The notes under the pieces: generated by a model
Told to the model about the DNA's origin: nothing
Database searches by the model: none
What the model saw: the letters and a program-made list of their open reading frames with translations, nothing else
Made by a program: the position numbers and the translations under genes
Source: Lachnospiraceae bacterium
GTDB lineage: Bacteria; Bacillota; Clostridia; Lachnospirales; Lachnospiraceae
Length of the DNA stretch: 64,000 nucleotides
Assembly: GCA_026169045.1 (NCBI GenBank)
Contig: JAPFDH010000083.1
Coordinates: 25,823 to 89,822, forward strand
Direction of reading: 5' to 3'
In this document: in pieces, positions 46,511 through 56,078 of the stretch
How the letters are laid out: every line of letters starts with the position of its first letter
Numbering within the stretch: position 1 is the first letter of the stretch

Positions 46511-47887
46511 TCAAAGGAAACGGCGAAGGATTTTTTCTTTGGCCTGACTGACCGGCTGATAGCGGAGAGGCACATCAAGTAAGGTTGATTTTTTTACGAT
46601 ACTTCTTGTATGGCTAAAAGTATCAAAACTATATTTTCCATGATAGCGCCCCATGCCGCTTGCACCTACGCCGCCAAATCCAAGATAGGGAGAGGCCAGA
46701 TGAATGAGGGTGTCATTGATACAGCCGCCGCCAAAGGAGAGGGTATTCATATAAAATTTTTCTGTACTTTTATCTTGGGTAAACAGATAGAAAGCCAAAG
46801 GCTTTGCTCCGTTCATGACAGAACGGATGATGGAGACCGCTTCTTCTTTGGTGCGATAGGTGAGTATGGGAAGAATGGGACCAAAAATTTCTTCTTTCAT
46901 GACAGGATCTTGTACGGTTACCTCATCCAGAAATACAGGAGAAAATTTTAATGTAACCGAATCTCCCTCAAAATCTGTGAGAAGATGTTTGCCTTCCAAG
47001 AGGGAGAGAAGACGGTTGTAATGAGACAGATTGATGATTTTTGGATAGTTCGGATTTTGAATCGGATGATCGCCATACATGCGTTTGAGTTCTTTTTGGG
47101 CATAATAAATCCATTGATCTTTTACTGATTCCTGAATCAAAAGATAGTCAGGTGCGACGCAGGTTTGTCCCGCATTGATTAGTTTTCCAAACAGGATTCG
47201 TTTGGCGCTGCACTTCAGATCCGCAGTTTCGTCTACGATGCATGGGCTCTTTCCGCCAAGCTCTAAGCTGACCGGTGTTAAGTGACGGGCAGCTTTTTTT
47301 AAAACCACTTGTCCCACATGTGTGCTTCCTGTAAAAAAGATATAATCAAAGGTTTGATTGAGAAGAAGAGTATTTTCATTGTGACCTCCTTCTACGACGG
47401 CAATATATTTTTCCGGAAAAATATCTGCCAGAATCCGTCTGATTAAAGAAGAGGTATTCGAAGAGGAGCGGGATGGTTTGACGATACAACAGTTTCCGGC
47501 GGCAATTGCTCCGATTAAAGGTTCCATAGTCAATAAAAATGGATAATTCCATGGAGACATGATCAATACACAGCCATAGGGCTGGGGGTATTCAAAACTG
47601 ATCGCCGGAAATTGTGCCAGGGGTGTGGGGCGAAGACGGGGACGACTAAAGGAAACCAGATGTTTTTTCATATATCGGAGCTCCCCAAGAACCATGCCGA
47701 TTTCTGTCATATAGGATTCAAATGCCGATTTATTCAAATCTGCATGGAGCGCGAGGATGATTTCTTGTTCATATTGAAGAATTGCCTTTTCCAATCGGTT
47801 GAGAGCAGCGATGCGGTTAGCACATTTTACAGTGGCACCTGTCTGAAAAAATTGTTTTTGTTTTTTAACAAGAGAAGTAATGTTCAT
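46511..47887 (-). CDS. Aldehyde dehydrogenase (class 3-like)
   Basis: The 458-residue protein has the ALDH fold: IMSPWNYPFLLTMEPLIGAI, the Glu motif LELGGKSP, the Cys motif NAGQTCVAPDY, and the EEIFGPILPIL segment. Its short length and C-terminal SHTRSIVKKS resemble class 3 enzymes such as YwdH or fatty-aldehyde dehydrogenases. It oxidises aldehydes to acids with NAD(P). It is a single gene, convergent with the antiporter with only 29 bases between. Confidence 0.9.
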   Translation of the reverse strand: MNITSLVKKQKQFFQTGATVKCANRIAALNRLEKAILQYEQEIILALHADLNKSAFESYMTEIGMVLGELRYMKKHLVSFSRPRLRPTPLAQFPAISFEYPQPYGCVLIMSPWNYPFLLTMEPLIGAIAAGNCCIVKPSRSSSNTSSLIRRILADIFPEKYIAVVEGGHNENTLLLNQTFDYIFFTGSTHVGQVVLKKAARHLTPVSLELGGKSPCIVDETADLKCSAKRILFGKLINAGQTCVAPDYLLIQESVKDQWIYYAQKELKRMYGDHPIQNPNYPKIINLSHYNRLLSLLEGKHLLTDFEGDSVTLKFSPVFLDEVTVQDPVMKEEIFGPILPILTYRTKEEAVSIIRSVMNGAKPLAFYLFTQDKSTEKFYMNTLSFGGGCINDTLIHLASPYLGFGGVGASGMGRYHGKYSFDTFSHTRSIVKKSTLLDVPLRYQPVSQAKEKILRRFL

Positions 47888-48018
47888 ATGCTGATCATCC
47901 TTTCTGTATATTGTAATGGGGGAAAATAATTTTAAGTATTTTCCCGTCGCAGAATTCTTTATTTACATGTATATTATACCACGTATGGCCGTGAATATGA
48001 GGAAAATAATAAAGAAGA

Positions 48019-48047
48019 TTGTAGAAAACAGCATTTATGCGTATACT
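48019..48047 (+). promoter_or_regulatory. Promoter for the amidohydrolase gene
   Basis: TTGTAG 48019-48024 and TATACT 48042-48047, spacer 17. The gap 47888-48209 holds this promoter; no other feature is seen apart from a small palindrome CAAGCAAGCTTG near 48091. Confidence 0.6.
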
Positions 48048-48209
48048 AAGTAAAAAGGTAAAAGCGATTCATAAAAGCAGACTTAATCAAGCAAGCTTGA
48101 ACCGTTTGTTTCTTATAAATCAGCATGGTTCTGAATAGTTACAAACAATTATAAAGAAACAGTTATAAAAAGGAAATTATGGTGCGATGCCAAAGAAAAG
48201 AGGTTGCTT

Positions 48210-49802
48210 ATGAAAAAACTTTATTTTAACGGTACGATTGTTACTATGGAAAAAGATACGTATGCGGAAGCTGTTTTAGAAGAGGACGGAGTGATTACTG
48301 TTGTCGGAAAAAAAGAAGATTTGGAGTTATTGGCTCAGGATGCTGAAAAAGTTGATCTAAAAGGAAAGACCATGCTTCCGGCATTTATTGATGCACATAG
48401 TCATTTTTCCGCGTATGCCAATTCTCTTTTGCAGGTTCCTTTGGAAGAGACTGTATGTTTTTCGGAAATTGTGGAAAAGATACAGGAATTTATTAAAAAA
48501 AATGCTGTTCCGGAAGGAAAATGGGTCATAGCGAAAGGATTTGATCCGGATAATATGAAAGAAAAAGGATATCCCGATTGTTATTTATTGGATCAGGCAG
48601 CACCGAAACATCCGGTATTGGTACAGCATAAATCGGGGCATATGGGTGTTATGAACACATTGGCATTAAAGCGATGCGGGATAACAGAACAGACAGAAAA
48701 TCCAAAAGGCGGAAAGATTGGGAAAAAAGAGGGGAAACTGACTGGATATCTGGAAGAAAATGCATTGATTCAATCTCTGAATCAGGTGGAAATGCCTACA
48801 ATGGAAGAAATGGCACATGCCTTTACCGAAGCACAGACACGCTATGCCTCCTATGGTATTTCCACAATTCAGGAAGGAATGACAAAGGATCAGATGGTTC
48901 CCATTTATGAAATGCTGTCGCAAGGTCATAAAATGAAACTGGATTTGGTCGCATATGTGGATGAGAAAGAAAGCAGCGCATTTATGAAACAGTTTTCCGA
49001 TCGGATTCAAAAATATGTGGATCATATTAAAATCGGAGGATATAAGATTTTCCTGGATGGATCGCCTCAGGGAAGAACCGCCTGGATGAGAGAAAATTAT
49101 CAGGGAAGTTCGGATTACAAAGGATATCCGGTGATGACAGATGAAGAGGTATATCTGGCGATACGTAAAGCAGCCAAAGAAAAGAAACAGATTCTGGCGC
49201 ACTGCAATGGTGATGCAGCCAGTGATCAATATATCCGCATGTGCAGAAAAGTAAAAGAAGAGGGATACTGTTTGGAGGAAATACGTCCCGTCTTGGTTCA
49301 CGGACAATTGCTGGGACTGGATCAATTGGAAGATATAAAAGAATTATCTATTGTTCCATCATTTTTTGTGGCTCATGTATATCATTGGGGGGATGTACAT
49401 GTGAAAAATTTCGGATGGGAACGGGCATCCCATATCAGCCCGGTGGGATCGGCAATAGAAAAAGGACTTTATTATACGTTCCATCAGGATTCGCCAGTGA
49501 TAGAACCGGATATGCTGGAGACCATATGGTGTGCAGTAAATCGAAAAACAAAGGCGGGAATTACTCTGGGAGAGGAAGAGAAAATTTCTGTTTTAGACGC
49601 GCTCAGGGGCGTGACAATTTATGCAGCCTACCAGTATTTTGAGGAAGAAGAAAAAGGAAGTATTCGGGAAGGAAAACATGCGGATTTTGTAATTTTGGAC
49701 AAGAATCCTTTGGAAGTGGAACCTGATGCGATCCGGAGTATACAGGTACTTCAGACAATTAAAGACGGAAAGGTCATTTATTCGAAAATGAAAGAAGAAT
49801 AG
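48210..49802 (+). CDS. Amidohydrolase family 3 protein (YtcJ-like)
   Basis: The 530-residue metal-dependent hydrolase has the metal motif DAHSHF near residue 62, the YtcJ pieces WVIAKGFDPDNMKEKGYP, HKSGHMGVMN and KIFLDGSPQGRTAWM, later His residues (AHCNGDAA, VLVHGQLL), and the final DFVILDKNPLEV. The substrate of YtcJ-like enzymes is generally unknown; amide or carbamate bonds are typical. AGAGG six bases before ATG 48210 sets the start. It is a single transcription unit. Confidence 0.87.
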   Translation: MKKLYFNGTIVTMEKDTYAEAVLEEDGVITVVGKKEDLELLAQDAEKVDLKGKTMLPAFIDAHSHFSAYANSLLQVPLEETVCFSEIVEKIQEFIKKNAVPEGKWVIAKGFDPDNMKEKGYPDCYLLDQAAPKHPVLVQHKSGHMGVMNTLALKRCGITEQTENPKGGKIGKKEGKLTGYLEENALIQSLNQVEMPTMEEMAHAFTEAQTRYASYGISTIQEGMTKDQMVPIYEMLSQGHKMKLDLVAYVDEKESSAFMKQFSDRIQKYVDHIKIGGYKIFLDGSPQGRTAWMRENYQGSSDYKGYPVMTDEEVYLAIRKAAKEKKQILAHCNGDAASDQYIRMCRKVKEEGYCLEEIRPVLVHGQLLGLDQLEDIKELSIVPSFFVAHVYHWGDVHVKNFGWERASHISPVGSAIEKGLYYTFHQDSPVIEPDMLETIWCAVNRKTKAGITLGEEEKISVLDALRGVTIYAAYQYFEEEEKGSIREGKHADFVILDKNPLEVEPDAIRSIQVLQTIKDGKVIYSKMKEE

Positions 49803-49829
49803 GCGACGGAAGGGTTGAAAAAACGATGA

Positions 49830-49863
49830 TTCCGGCAGAATGGATGAATGCATTCTGCCGGAA
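49830..49863. terminator. Terminator after the amidohydrolase gene
   Basis: TTCCGGCAGAATG pairs perfectly with CATTCTGCCGGAA around an 8-base loop; TTCTGTTT follows. It lies between convergent genes. Confidence 0.85.
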
Positions 49864-49870
49864 TTCTGTT

Positions 49871-49897
49871 TGCGCGTAGACAACGAGCCGTGCGCAG
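49871..49897 (+). repeat. Dispersed ~27-bp repeat, copy 3
   Basis: TGCGCGTAGACAACGAGCCG and following bases. Its core 49873-49891 is identical to the reverse complement of 6485-6503, and it resembles 35010-35036. Confidence 0.8.
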
Positions 49898-49900
49898 TTG

Positions 49901-50419
49901 CTATCGTTTGGAAAGTGTGGAATAATCCTGAAAAAAAGCCAGTGAAGGCGGATTCCAGGTAAATAGTGCAAAACAGATCAGAAGAATGAGAAATCCTGCC
50001 TGTGCCTGAAAACGGGCATGTTCGGAGATAAATCGATCCGTATGCAGATAACGATAACTAAAAAGATAGGAACAGATGATGCCGAAAACGAGGGTGAGAA
50101 TGTCCAAAACAAGATAATTTTTTCCGAGGATACCGCTATACGTATAAAAAGATGTGGTAATGGCAGCCATACCGATCAGGATGGAAAGCAGCCGAACCGG
50201 AAGATAATTGGGAAAGTGTTTTCCATATAAAAAATATTCCGGTATGGTGAAAAGAATCATAGGAATAGCCAGAAGTTTCAGATGTTCCCATATACTTTCA
50301 TTGACGGGAGCCAAAACCGATGAAATAGGTGCGTAACCGGTCCATTCATTGAGAAAGTGGAGAGGAACGCTTAAAAGAAGAACAAAAATTCCACTGAGAT
50401 AATGCCAGCGTTTTACCAT
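49901..50419 (-). CDS. DUF6512-like membrane protein
   Basis: The 172-residue protein has five hydrophobic segments, such as LSGIFVLLLSVPLHFL, LLAIPMILFTIPEYFL and LDILTLVFGIICSYLF, with the conserved SVLAPVNESIWEHLKLL between the first two. This pattern matches DUF6512 proteins of clostridia, whose function is unknown. GGAGG five bases before ATG 50419 favours it over the longer frame to 50476. Single gene. Confidence 0.78.
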   Translation of the reverse strand: MVKRWHYLSGIFVLLLSVPLHFLNEWTGYAPISSVLAPVNESIWEHLKLLAIPMILFTIPEYFLYGKHFPNYLPVRLLSILIGMAAITTSFYTYSGILGKNYLVLDILTLVFGIICSYLFSYRYLHTDRFISEHARFQAQAGFLILLICFALFTWNPPSLAFFQDYSTLSKR

Positions 50420-50688
50420 AAAACCTCCGATCGGAAGCAGTCCGCTTGTTAAAATGGCAAACGGGAATGATGACATGCTTCGAAAATAGTATTTGTTTTA
50501 GTATATGCAGAAGAAGAAAAAATATCGAAGGGAAAAAGTCGGATTTTATACATCACAGTGTCTGAAATTGGATTTTTTTTCCCATTTACAGCTGATATGA
50601 TTGTGTTATCAGAAAAACGAACAGAGACAGAGAATGAGTCCCATATGAGGGGAAACGGATCTGTCAGAAGAAAAAGGAGGATATTTGT

Positions 50689-52119
50689 ATGAAGTGGAGA
50701 AAAGGAGCAGCAATGGTGACAGCTGGTGTCATGGCGCTTTCCCTTTTAGCAGGATGCGGCGCACAAGATGCAGAGACAACAACGGCATCGGGATCAGCGG
50801 GAAGTAATGTTTCGGCAGAAGAAAACAACGGTGAAAAAACAGTGATAACGATCTGGTCAAAGGATCGCCATGATGCATCCTATGTACAGCAAAAAATTGA
50901 TGAATATAATGCCAATAATACCGATAATATTGAAGTGCAGTATTCTCTGTATACCGATAATTTTGAACAGGCAGTGGATATGGCGGTTCAGAGTAATGAA
51001 ATGCCGGATATGCTGGTGCTGAGTGAGAATGTATTTAATAAATATGTGGATGACGGATGGTGGGCAAATTTGTATGATTACATGGATGATGATATGAAAG
51101 ACTATTTTAAAGATGTGATTATACCCGGATATAATGAGAGAGATGGAAAGCTGTATTTTATTCCGACATGCGGTACTACCTGCCGATTGTTCTATAATAC
51201 AGAAATTTTTGAACGGGTTGGAATTGAAAAAGCACCGGAAACATTGGAAGAAATGGTGGAAGATGCAAAATTAATTACTTCGACACTTTCCGGAGAGGGT
51301 ATCTATGGATTTGCCGAAAGTATGAAAAGTGCAAACTCCGGTCTGAGCCGTTCTATGATTGTAGGATTGCAGAGAGAGACTGGAAAACCGTACGGATATG
51401 ATTTTGCAAAAGGCGAATATGATTTCACCGATTGGGCGGATACACTCAAGCTTTGGACAGAATTGCTGTCAGAAGAATGTGCATTTCCGGGATGTGAATC
51501 TCTGGATATTGATCCGCTTCGTACCCAGTTCGCAGCAGGAAAAATCGGTATGTATATGTCTTACAGCCATGCAGAACCGGGTGTATATGCAAACCAGTTC
51601 CCAATGGATTCTTCCAAGTGGGATTGTGCACCGATTCCGACTGTTGGAAATAAGACAACAGGAAAACAATATTATGAAGGAACATCCGGCTACATGATCA
51701 ACGCAAAAGGAAAGAATGTTGAAAAAACATTCCAGGTTTATAAAGATATTTTTGCAAGTGAAGATTATCTGATCGGATATTATGAAGGCGGATACGGTGT
51801 AAGTATTATACCGGCTATTCAGGAAAAAGCACAGCCAAGTGAAGATTTTAAAAATAAAAAGTGGCTGTTAATTAACAATGATACGGATGCTATGTTACCG
51901 AAGCCTCCTCATACAGCGTTTGTATCCGGTATGGTAGTAGAAGGCGAAGATATGTTCAAAACATGTGAATCCATATACTATGGAGGCGCAGATGTGGAAT
52001 CGACATTGCAGGATTTGACGGATCGCTATAACGCAGCATACCAAAAGGCTATTGAGAACGGAACCGGTTATGAGATTAAAATCCCTGATTATGATCCAAT
52101 GAACCCCACAATGAATTAA
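50689..52119 (+). CDS. Extracellular solute-binding lipoprotein of a carbohydrate ABC importer
   Basis: The 476-residue protein begins with a lipoprotein signal ending in the lipobox LLAGC (Cys about residue 23), and a Ser/Gly-rich linker. The rest is a family 1 solute-binding fold (TVITIWSKDRHDASYVQQKI, FYNTEIFERVGIEKAPETLE, AAGKIGMYMSYSHAE). It captures an oligosaccharide outside the membrane for the two permeases downstream. The lyase and sensor genes further on suggest a uronic-acid glycan. AAAAAGGAGG precedes the start. Confidence 0.92.
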   Translation: MKWRKGAAMVTAGVMALSLLAGCGAQDAETTTASGSAGSNVSAEENNGEKTVITIWSKDRHDASYVQQKIDEYNANNTDNIEVQYSLYTDNFEQAVDMAVQSNEMPDMLVLSENVFNKYVDDGWWANLYDYMDDDMKDYFKDVIIPGYNERDGKLYFIPTCGTTCRLFYNTEIFERVGIEKAPETLEEMVEDAKLITSTLSGEGIYGFAESMKSANSGLSRSMIVGLQRETGKPYGYDFAKGEYDFTDWADTLKLWTELLSEECAFPGCESLDIDPLRTQFAAGKIGMYMSYSHAEPGVYANQFPMDSSKWDCAPIPTVGNKTTGKQYYEGTSGYMINAKGKNVEKTFQVYKDIFASEDYLIGYYEGGYGVSIIPAIQEKAQPSEDFKNKKWLLINNDTDAMLPKPPHTAFVSGMVVEGEDMFKTCESIYYGGADVESTLQDLTDRYNAAYQKAIENGTGYEIKIPDYDPMNPTMN

Positions 52120-52128
52120 ATGACAAGA

Positions 52129-52155
52129 GGCGGCGGCACTTATCTGGCCGCCGCC
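52129..52155 (+). terminator. GC-rich hairpin between binding protein and permeases
   Basis: GGCGGCGGC (52129-52137) pairs with GCCGCCGCC (52147-52155), followed by CCATTCTTTT. This position, after the binding protein, often reduces transcription of the permeases relative to the binding protein. Confidence 0.75.
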
Positions 52156-52215
52156 CCATTCTTTTAGAAAAGAGTAACAATTGGGATGAAAAAACGGCTC
52201 CCCAGGTAGCCGGGA

Positions 52216-53169
52216 ATGAGGTGGATGATGAAAGGAAAACAGGCGGCATTGCGGCCGATGCAGAGAAAAAAGGCAGTTATAAAAAATTTGCAGGCATATT
52301 CATTTATGCTTCCCAATTTAATTTTGTTTGCAGCATGTTCACTGTATCCGGTGATTTGGACACTGAAGTATGTGTTCTATCAATATGGAGGATATGGTAC
52401 AGGCGAACCGCTTTTTGTCGGATTCGAAAATCTTGCCCGTGTATTTCGGGATAAGGTGTACTGGGAAAGTGTGCTTCATACATTTACATATGGATTCGGA
52501 AAGCTGATTTTGATCCTTCCGTTGGCATTTTTCCTGGCTCTGTTATTGAACGAACAAAAAAAGGGCAATGGTCTTGCACAAAGTATTGTATTTCTGCCGA
52601 CGATCATGAGTTCTGCTGTCATGGGACTTGTTTTTTATCTGTTATTTAATGCATATAACGGTGAAATCAACAAATATCTGATGGAAGCCCATATCATTGA
52701 TCAGCCCATTAACTGGCTGGGAAAAGATCATGCCATGAAAACATTGGTCATTACGGCTGTTTGGGGTGGTGTGGGTAACTATATGGTATATTTTATAGCC
52801 GGAATCCAGCAGGTTTCTACCGATGTCATCGAGAGTGCAAAAATAGACGGAGCAGGAAGACTGCAGTCAATTTGGTATATTATTCTTCCTATGCTCGGAC
52901 CAATTTTGAAGATCATATTAATGCTTGCCATTACATCAGCATTTAATGATATCACCAATGTGATGGTATTAACAGAAGGTGGTCCGAATAATGCCACTAT
53001 GGTAATGTCTTTGTATGGTTACAAATATTTCTTCCCCGTATCTGCTACACAGGCAGCCGTTCCTCAGTACGGATATGGTGCCGCAGTCAGTGTGATCAGT
53101 GCTGTGATCGCCGGAGCGGTGACGGTGGTATATCTGAAAATATCAAAAAAACTGGATGATATTTATTAA
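52216..53169 (+). CDS. Carbohydrate ABC permease, first subunit (UgpA/LplB type)
   Basis: The 317-residue protein has six membrane helices, with the cytoplasmic EAA loop in VIESAKIDGAGRLQSIWYII, which docks the ATPase. FMLPNLILFAACSLYPVIW is the first helix. The start is uncertain: ATG 52216 or ATGs at 52225 and 52228. No ATPase gene is nearby, so a shared MsmX-type ATPase is likely, as is common in Firmicutes. Confidence 0.9.
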   Translation: MRWMMKGKQAALRPMQRKKAVIKNLQAYSFMLPNLILFAACSLYPVIWTLKYVFYQYGGYGTGEPLFVGFENLARVFRDKVYWESVLHTFTYGFGKLILILPLAFFLALLLNEQKKGNGLAQSIVFLPTIMSSAVMGLVFYLLFNAYNGEINKYLMEAHIIDQPINWLGKDHAMKTLVITAVWGGVGNYMVYFIAGIQQVSTDVIESAKIDGAGRLQSIWYIILPMLGPILKIILMLAITSAFNDITNVMVLTEGGPNNATMVMSLYGYKYFFPVSATQAAVPQYGYGAAVSVISAVIAGAVTVVYLKISKKLDDIY

Positions 53170-53179
53170 GGAGGGTGTC

Positions 53180-54058
53180 ATGGTAGGAAAGAAAGCAGTA
53201 AAGGAAAGAACCCGATCGGCATCAAGATCGGCATTTATCGCAGGCGTGGGTAAATGGATCTTCGTCGGTATTATGATCGTTTTTACCATTTATCCTATTA
53301 TCTATACCGTTTTGGGGTCACTGAAAACAAATGTGGAATTAACCCAAGGAGGTGGCTTCCTGCCTTCAGAATGGCATTTCGAAAACTTTTATCAGGCTTT
53401 CGTGGAAGCAGATTTTGTCCGTTATACGGGAAATAGTATTATAGTCAGTACCGCTGTGACTGCTCTGGCAGTTATTACCTGTTCCCTTGCTGGATTTATT
53501 TTGGCAAGAAGAAATTTTGTAGGAAAAAAGGTTCTTTTGGCATTGTATATGACGATGATGTTTGTGTCATTGGGATCGGTTACATTATATCCGATTTATG
53601 AACTGTTACAGGCGCTTAAAATCAACAAATCTTTGGTGGGTCTGATTATCGCCCTAACCGGTGGACAGGCAGCCAACGTATTTTTGGTTATGGGATTTAC
53701 CAAGGCGATTCCAAAAGAACTGGATGAAGCGGCAATCATTGACGGATGTTCTTTGTATGGTGTATATAGTAGAATTATTGTTCCATTAAGCAAGCCGATT
53801 CTTGCGGTTGTGGCATTGTTTGCATTCCGAAATTCATGGAATGACTATATTACCAGTTTGATTATGACTATAGCCGTACCGAAATTGCAGACCTTGACCG
53901 TTGCGGTTGTGCAGTTGAAATATTCTGTAAATGCAGCAGCAGAATGGCATATCATGCTGGCAGGTGCATCCATTGCTATTATTCCGATTCTTATTGTCTA
54001 TATGCTGGCTCATAAGCAGTTTATTGCAGGATTGACAGCCGGTGCGGTCAAAGGATGA
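53180..54058 (+). CDS. Carbohydrate ABC permease, second subunit (UgpE/YtcP type)
   Basis: The 292-residue protein has six helices and the EAA loop ELDEAAIIDGCSLYGVYSRI. AAGGAGGG precedes ATG 53180, 10 bases after the previous stop. It pairs with the upstream permease to form the channel for the captured glycan. Confidence 0.92.
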   Translation: MVGKKAVKERTRSASRSAFIAGVGKWIFVGIMIVFTIYPIIYTVLGSLKTNVELTQGGGFLPSEWHFENFYQAFVEADFVRYTGNSIIVSTAVTALAVITCSLAGFILARRNFVGKKVLLALYMTMMFVSLGSVTLYPIYELLQALKINKSLVGLIIALTGGQAANVFLVMGFTKAIPKELDEAAIIDGCSLYGVYSRIIVPLSKPILAVVALFAFRNSWNDYITSLIMTIAVPKLQTLTVAVVQLKYSVNAAAEWHIMLAGASIAIIPILIVYMLAHKQFIAGLTAGAVKG

Positions 54059-54104
54059 GAAAGGAAGGCATTTGCAAAGAAAAAGTCACGAATCAGGTAA
54101 AATA

Positions 54105-54166
54105 TGATATAATATACGCAAACCCAAGAAATCAAAGGACGCAAAAGCGACATTTGATTCTTGGGT
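54105..54166 (+). promoter_or_regulatory. Extended -10 promoter with a hairpin at the expected RNA 5' end
   Basis: TGATATAAT (-10 at 54108-54113) is followed by a stem 54122-54136 with 54153-54166 (ACCCAAGAAATCAAA and TTTGATTCTTGGGT, one bulged base). The stem would begin within a few bases of the transcript start. It could instead terminate the permease transcript, but no T-run follows. Confidence 0.5.
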
Positions 54167-54248
54167 GTAATCTATGATAAGCGATATCATGACAGAAGAT
54201 ACGTGAATACAATAACTCAACGGATGAAGGCTGCGAAGGGGTGCAGGG

Positions 54249-56078
54249 ATGAGAAGGGGAATCAAAAATTTAAAGTTTCGGATAAAAATCACATTGATTT
54301 TCGGAATTATGTTTATGATTATTTCTTTTCTGGGCGGAACCTGGTATTATCAATATATGGCAGGTAATCTTCAAGAGAGCTTAAAAAACAGCGGTGAGGA
54401 AGTAGTATGGCAGTTGTATGATACGGTGGACAGTCGGATTGAAGCAGTGAATAATCGTGTACACGCCATGTTAATTAATAATAGCTTTGCTGTTACGCTG
54501 GCTAATTATCTGGTACAACCGGATGAAGGCAGAGTTGCAGTAACCATGGGGATGATTGCCGATTTTTTGAAAAATCTTGAACTTGGTGAACAAGTGATTC
54601 ATTCCGTTTATATCTATACGGAGGAAGGATGCTTTGATGATTTTTCACTGCTGCGCAATTGGGAGTTCGATTTTCAATCGTCGGTATTTTATCAGAAATT
54701 CCAAAAGGAATACACTACGAAACATTGGTTTTATGCCATGGAAGATTCTATTTTTCAGACGAATGATATGGTGGTTCCCTGTGTTTGGCGGTTTCGTGTG
54801 GTTGGCTACACAAAGGACTGCTATTTAGTTGTGCAGTACAGAAAAAGTGAATTGGATTCCATTTTGGAAGGGAAAGAGCATTTCTTTGATGAAGTGATGA
54901 TGGTGGATGAAGATGGACACAAAATTGCCGGTACCGGTGATTTTGATTTGCGTATCCTGTCGGAAAAGATGCAGATGAGTGAAGAGGAAGAGGTGTTTAG
55001 CGATACTTTTGAAAATGACGGAAAACGGTATTTAGCTGTAGCCTGCAGGATGCCGGAAAGCGAATGGACAATCTGGTGTTTGAAATCCCAGGAATCCATG
55101 TTTGACGATCTGAGAAACATTCGAAGAATGACTATAGGAATTGCCGGGGGATTATGTCTGCTGTGTCTTGCTGTTACATGGTTTTTGGCACGCCATTTGA
55201 CGGATGCGTTGAGTCGTCTGGCACAGAGAATGAACTGTGTGACCAACGGAGATTTGGAAGCAAGATTTTTCTATCCTTACCGGGATGAAGTGGGAAGTCT
55301 GGCAAAAAGTTTCAATTACATGATTGGAGAAATGAAACGTTTGATTGAATCTCAGGAGCGAACAATCGAAGAATTGCGGGAAGAGCGGGATCGGGTAGCT
55401 GAAATACAAAAACAGAAGCGAAAAGCAGAGTTAAAAGCTCTTCAGGCTCAAATTAATCCCCATTTCCTTTACAATACACTGAATGCGATTACCTGGCAGG
55501 CGGCCGATCAGGGAGCAGGGGAAATTGCCCGTCTTTCCAATCTTTTGGGACGCTTTTTCCGTCTGAGTCTCAGAAAAGGGGCAGAGACTGTTACTTTACG
55601 GGAAGAAGCAGAGCATGCCAAAAGTTACCTGGATATTCAGACGCTGCGTTATCGGTCTAAGATCAGATATGAGATCGATCTACCGGAAGAAACCAGGGAA
55701 GTTGTGGTCATTAAACTGATTCTACAGCCATTGGTTGAAAACTCGATTTATCATGGAATCAAAGAAAAGCAGGGAGAGGGACTCATTCGGATCCGGGCAG
55801 AAAAAAAATCCTCCGAAGGACAGGAAATTTTGAAATTATCAGTTTGGGATAATGGAATAGGAATGGAAGAGGAAAAGACAGCGATGATTAATGCCGGGCT
55901 GCGCGCCGGTATAACCGATCGGAAAGAAGGATATGGTATTTATAATGTGAATGAACGTATCCTTTTATACTATGGGAAAGAGTATGGACTTCAGTACGAA
56001 AGCGAACCGGGTATGTGGACAAAGGCGGTTATTACGATTCCATTTTGTAAAAAGATAAAAGAAGAGGAGGAAGGATGA
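54249..56078 (+). CDS. Sensor histidine kinase, LytS/YesM family
   Basis: The 609-residue protein has a membrane helix near residue 20, an extracytoplasmic Cache-like sensor, a second helix near 300 (GIAGGLCLLCLAVTWFLA), a HAMP domain, then the HisKA_7TM/His_kinase domain with phospho-accepting His405 in HFLYNTLNAITWQA and the ATPase N-box LVENSIYHGI and DNGIGM. These kinases commonly sense sugars and control neighbouring ABC importers. It overlaps the response regulator gene by four bases. Confidence 0.92.
   Translation: MRRGIKNLKFRIKITLIFGIMFMIISFLGGTWYYQYMAGNLQESLKNSGEEVVWQLYDTVDSRIEAVNNRVHAMLINNSFAVTLANYLVQPDEGRVAVTMGMIADFLKNLELGEQVIHSVYIYTEEGCFDDFSLLRNWEFDFQSSVFYQKFQKEYTTKHWFYAMEDSIFQTNDMVVPCVWRFRVVGYTKDCYLVVQYRKSELDSILEGKEHFFDEVMMVDEDGHKIAGTGDFDLRILSEKMQMSEEEEVFSDTFENDGKRYLAVACRMPESEWTIWCLKSQESMFDDLRNIRRMTIGIAGGLCLLCLAVTWFLARHLTDALSRLAQRMNCVTNGDLEARFFYPYRDEVGSLAKSFNYMIGEMKRLIESQERTIEELREERDRVAEIQKQKRKAELKALQAQINPHFLYNTLNAITWQAADQGAGEIARLSNLLGRFFRLSLRKGAETVTLREEAEHAKSYLDIQTLRYRSKIRYEIDLPEETREVVVIKLILQPLVENSIYHGIKEKQGEGLIRIRAEKKSSEGQEILKLSVWDNGIGMEEEKTAMINAGLRAGITDRKEGYGIYNVNERILLYYGKEYGLQYESEPGMWTKAVITIPFCKKIKEEEEG

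Noticed and set aside
48666..49325. 219-codon antisense ORF opposite the amidohydrolase
   Set aside because: Shadow of a real gene, with biased His/Phe/Leu content and no start signal.
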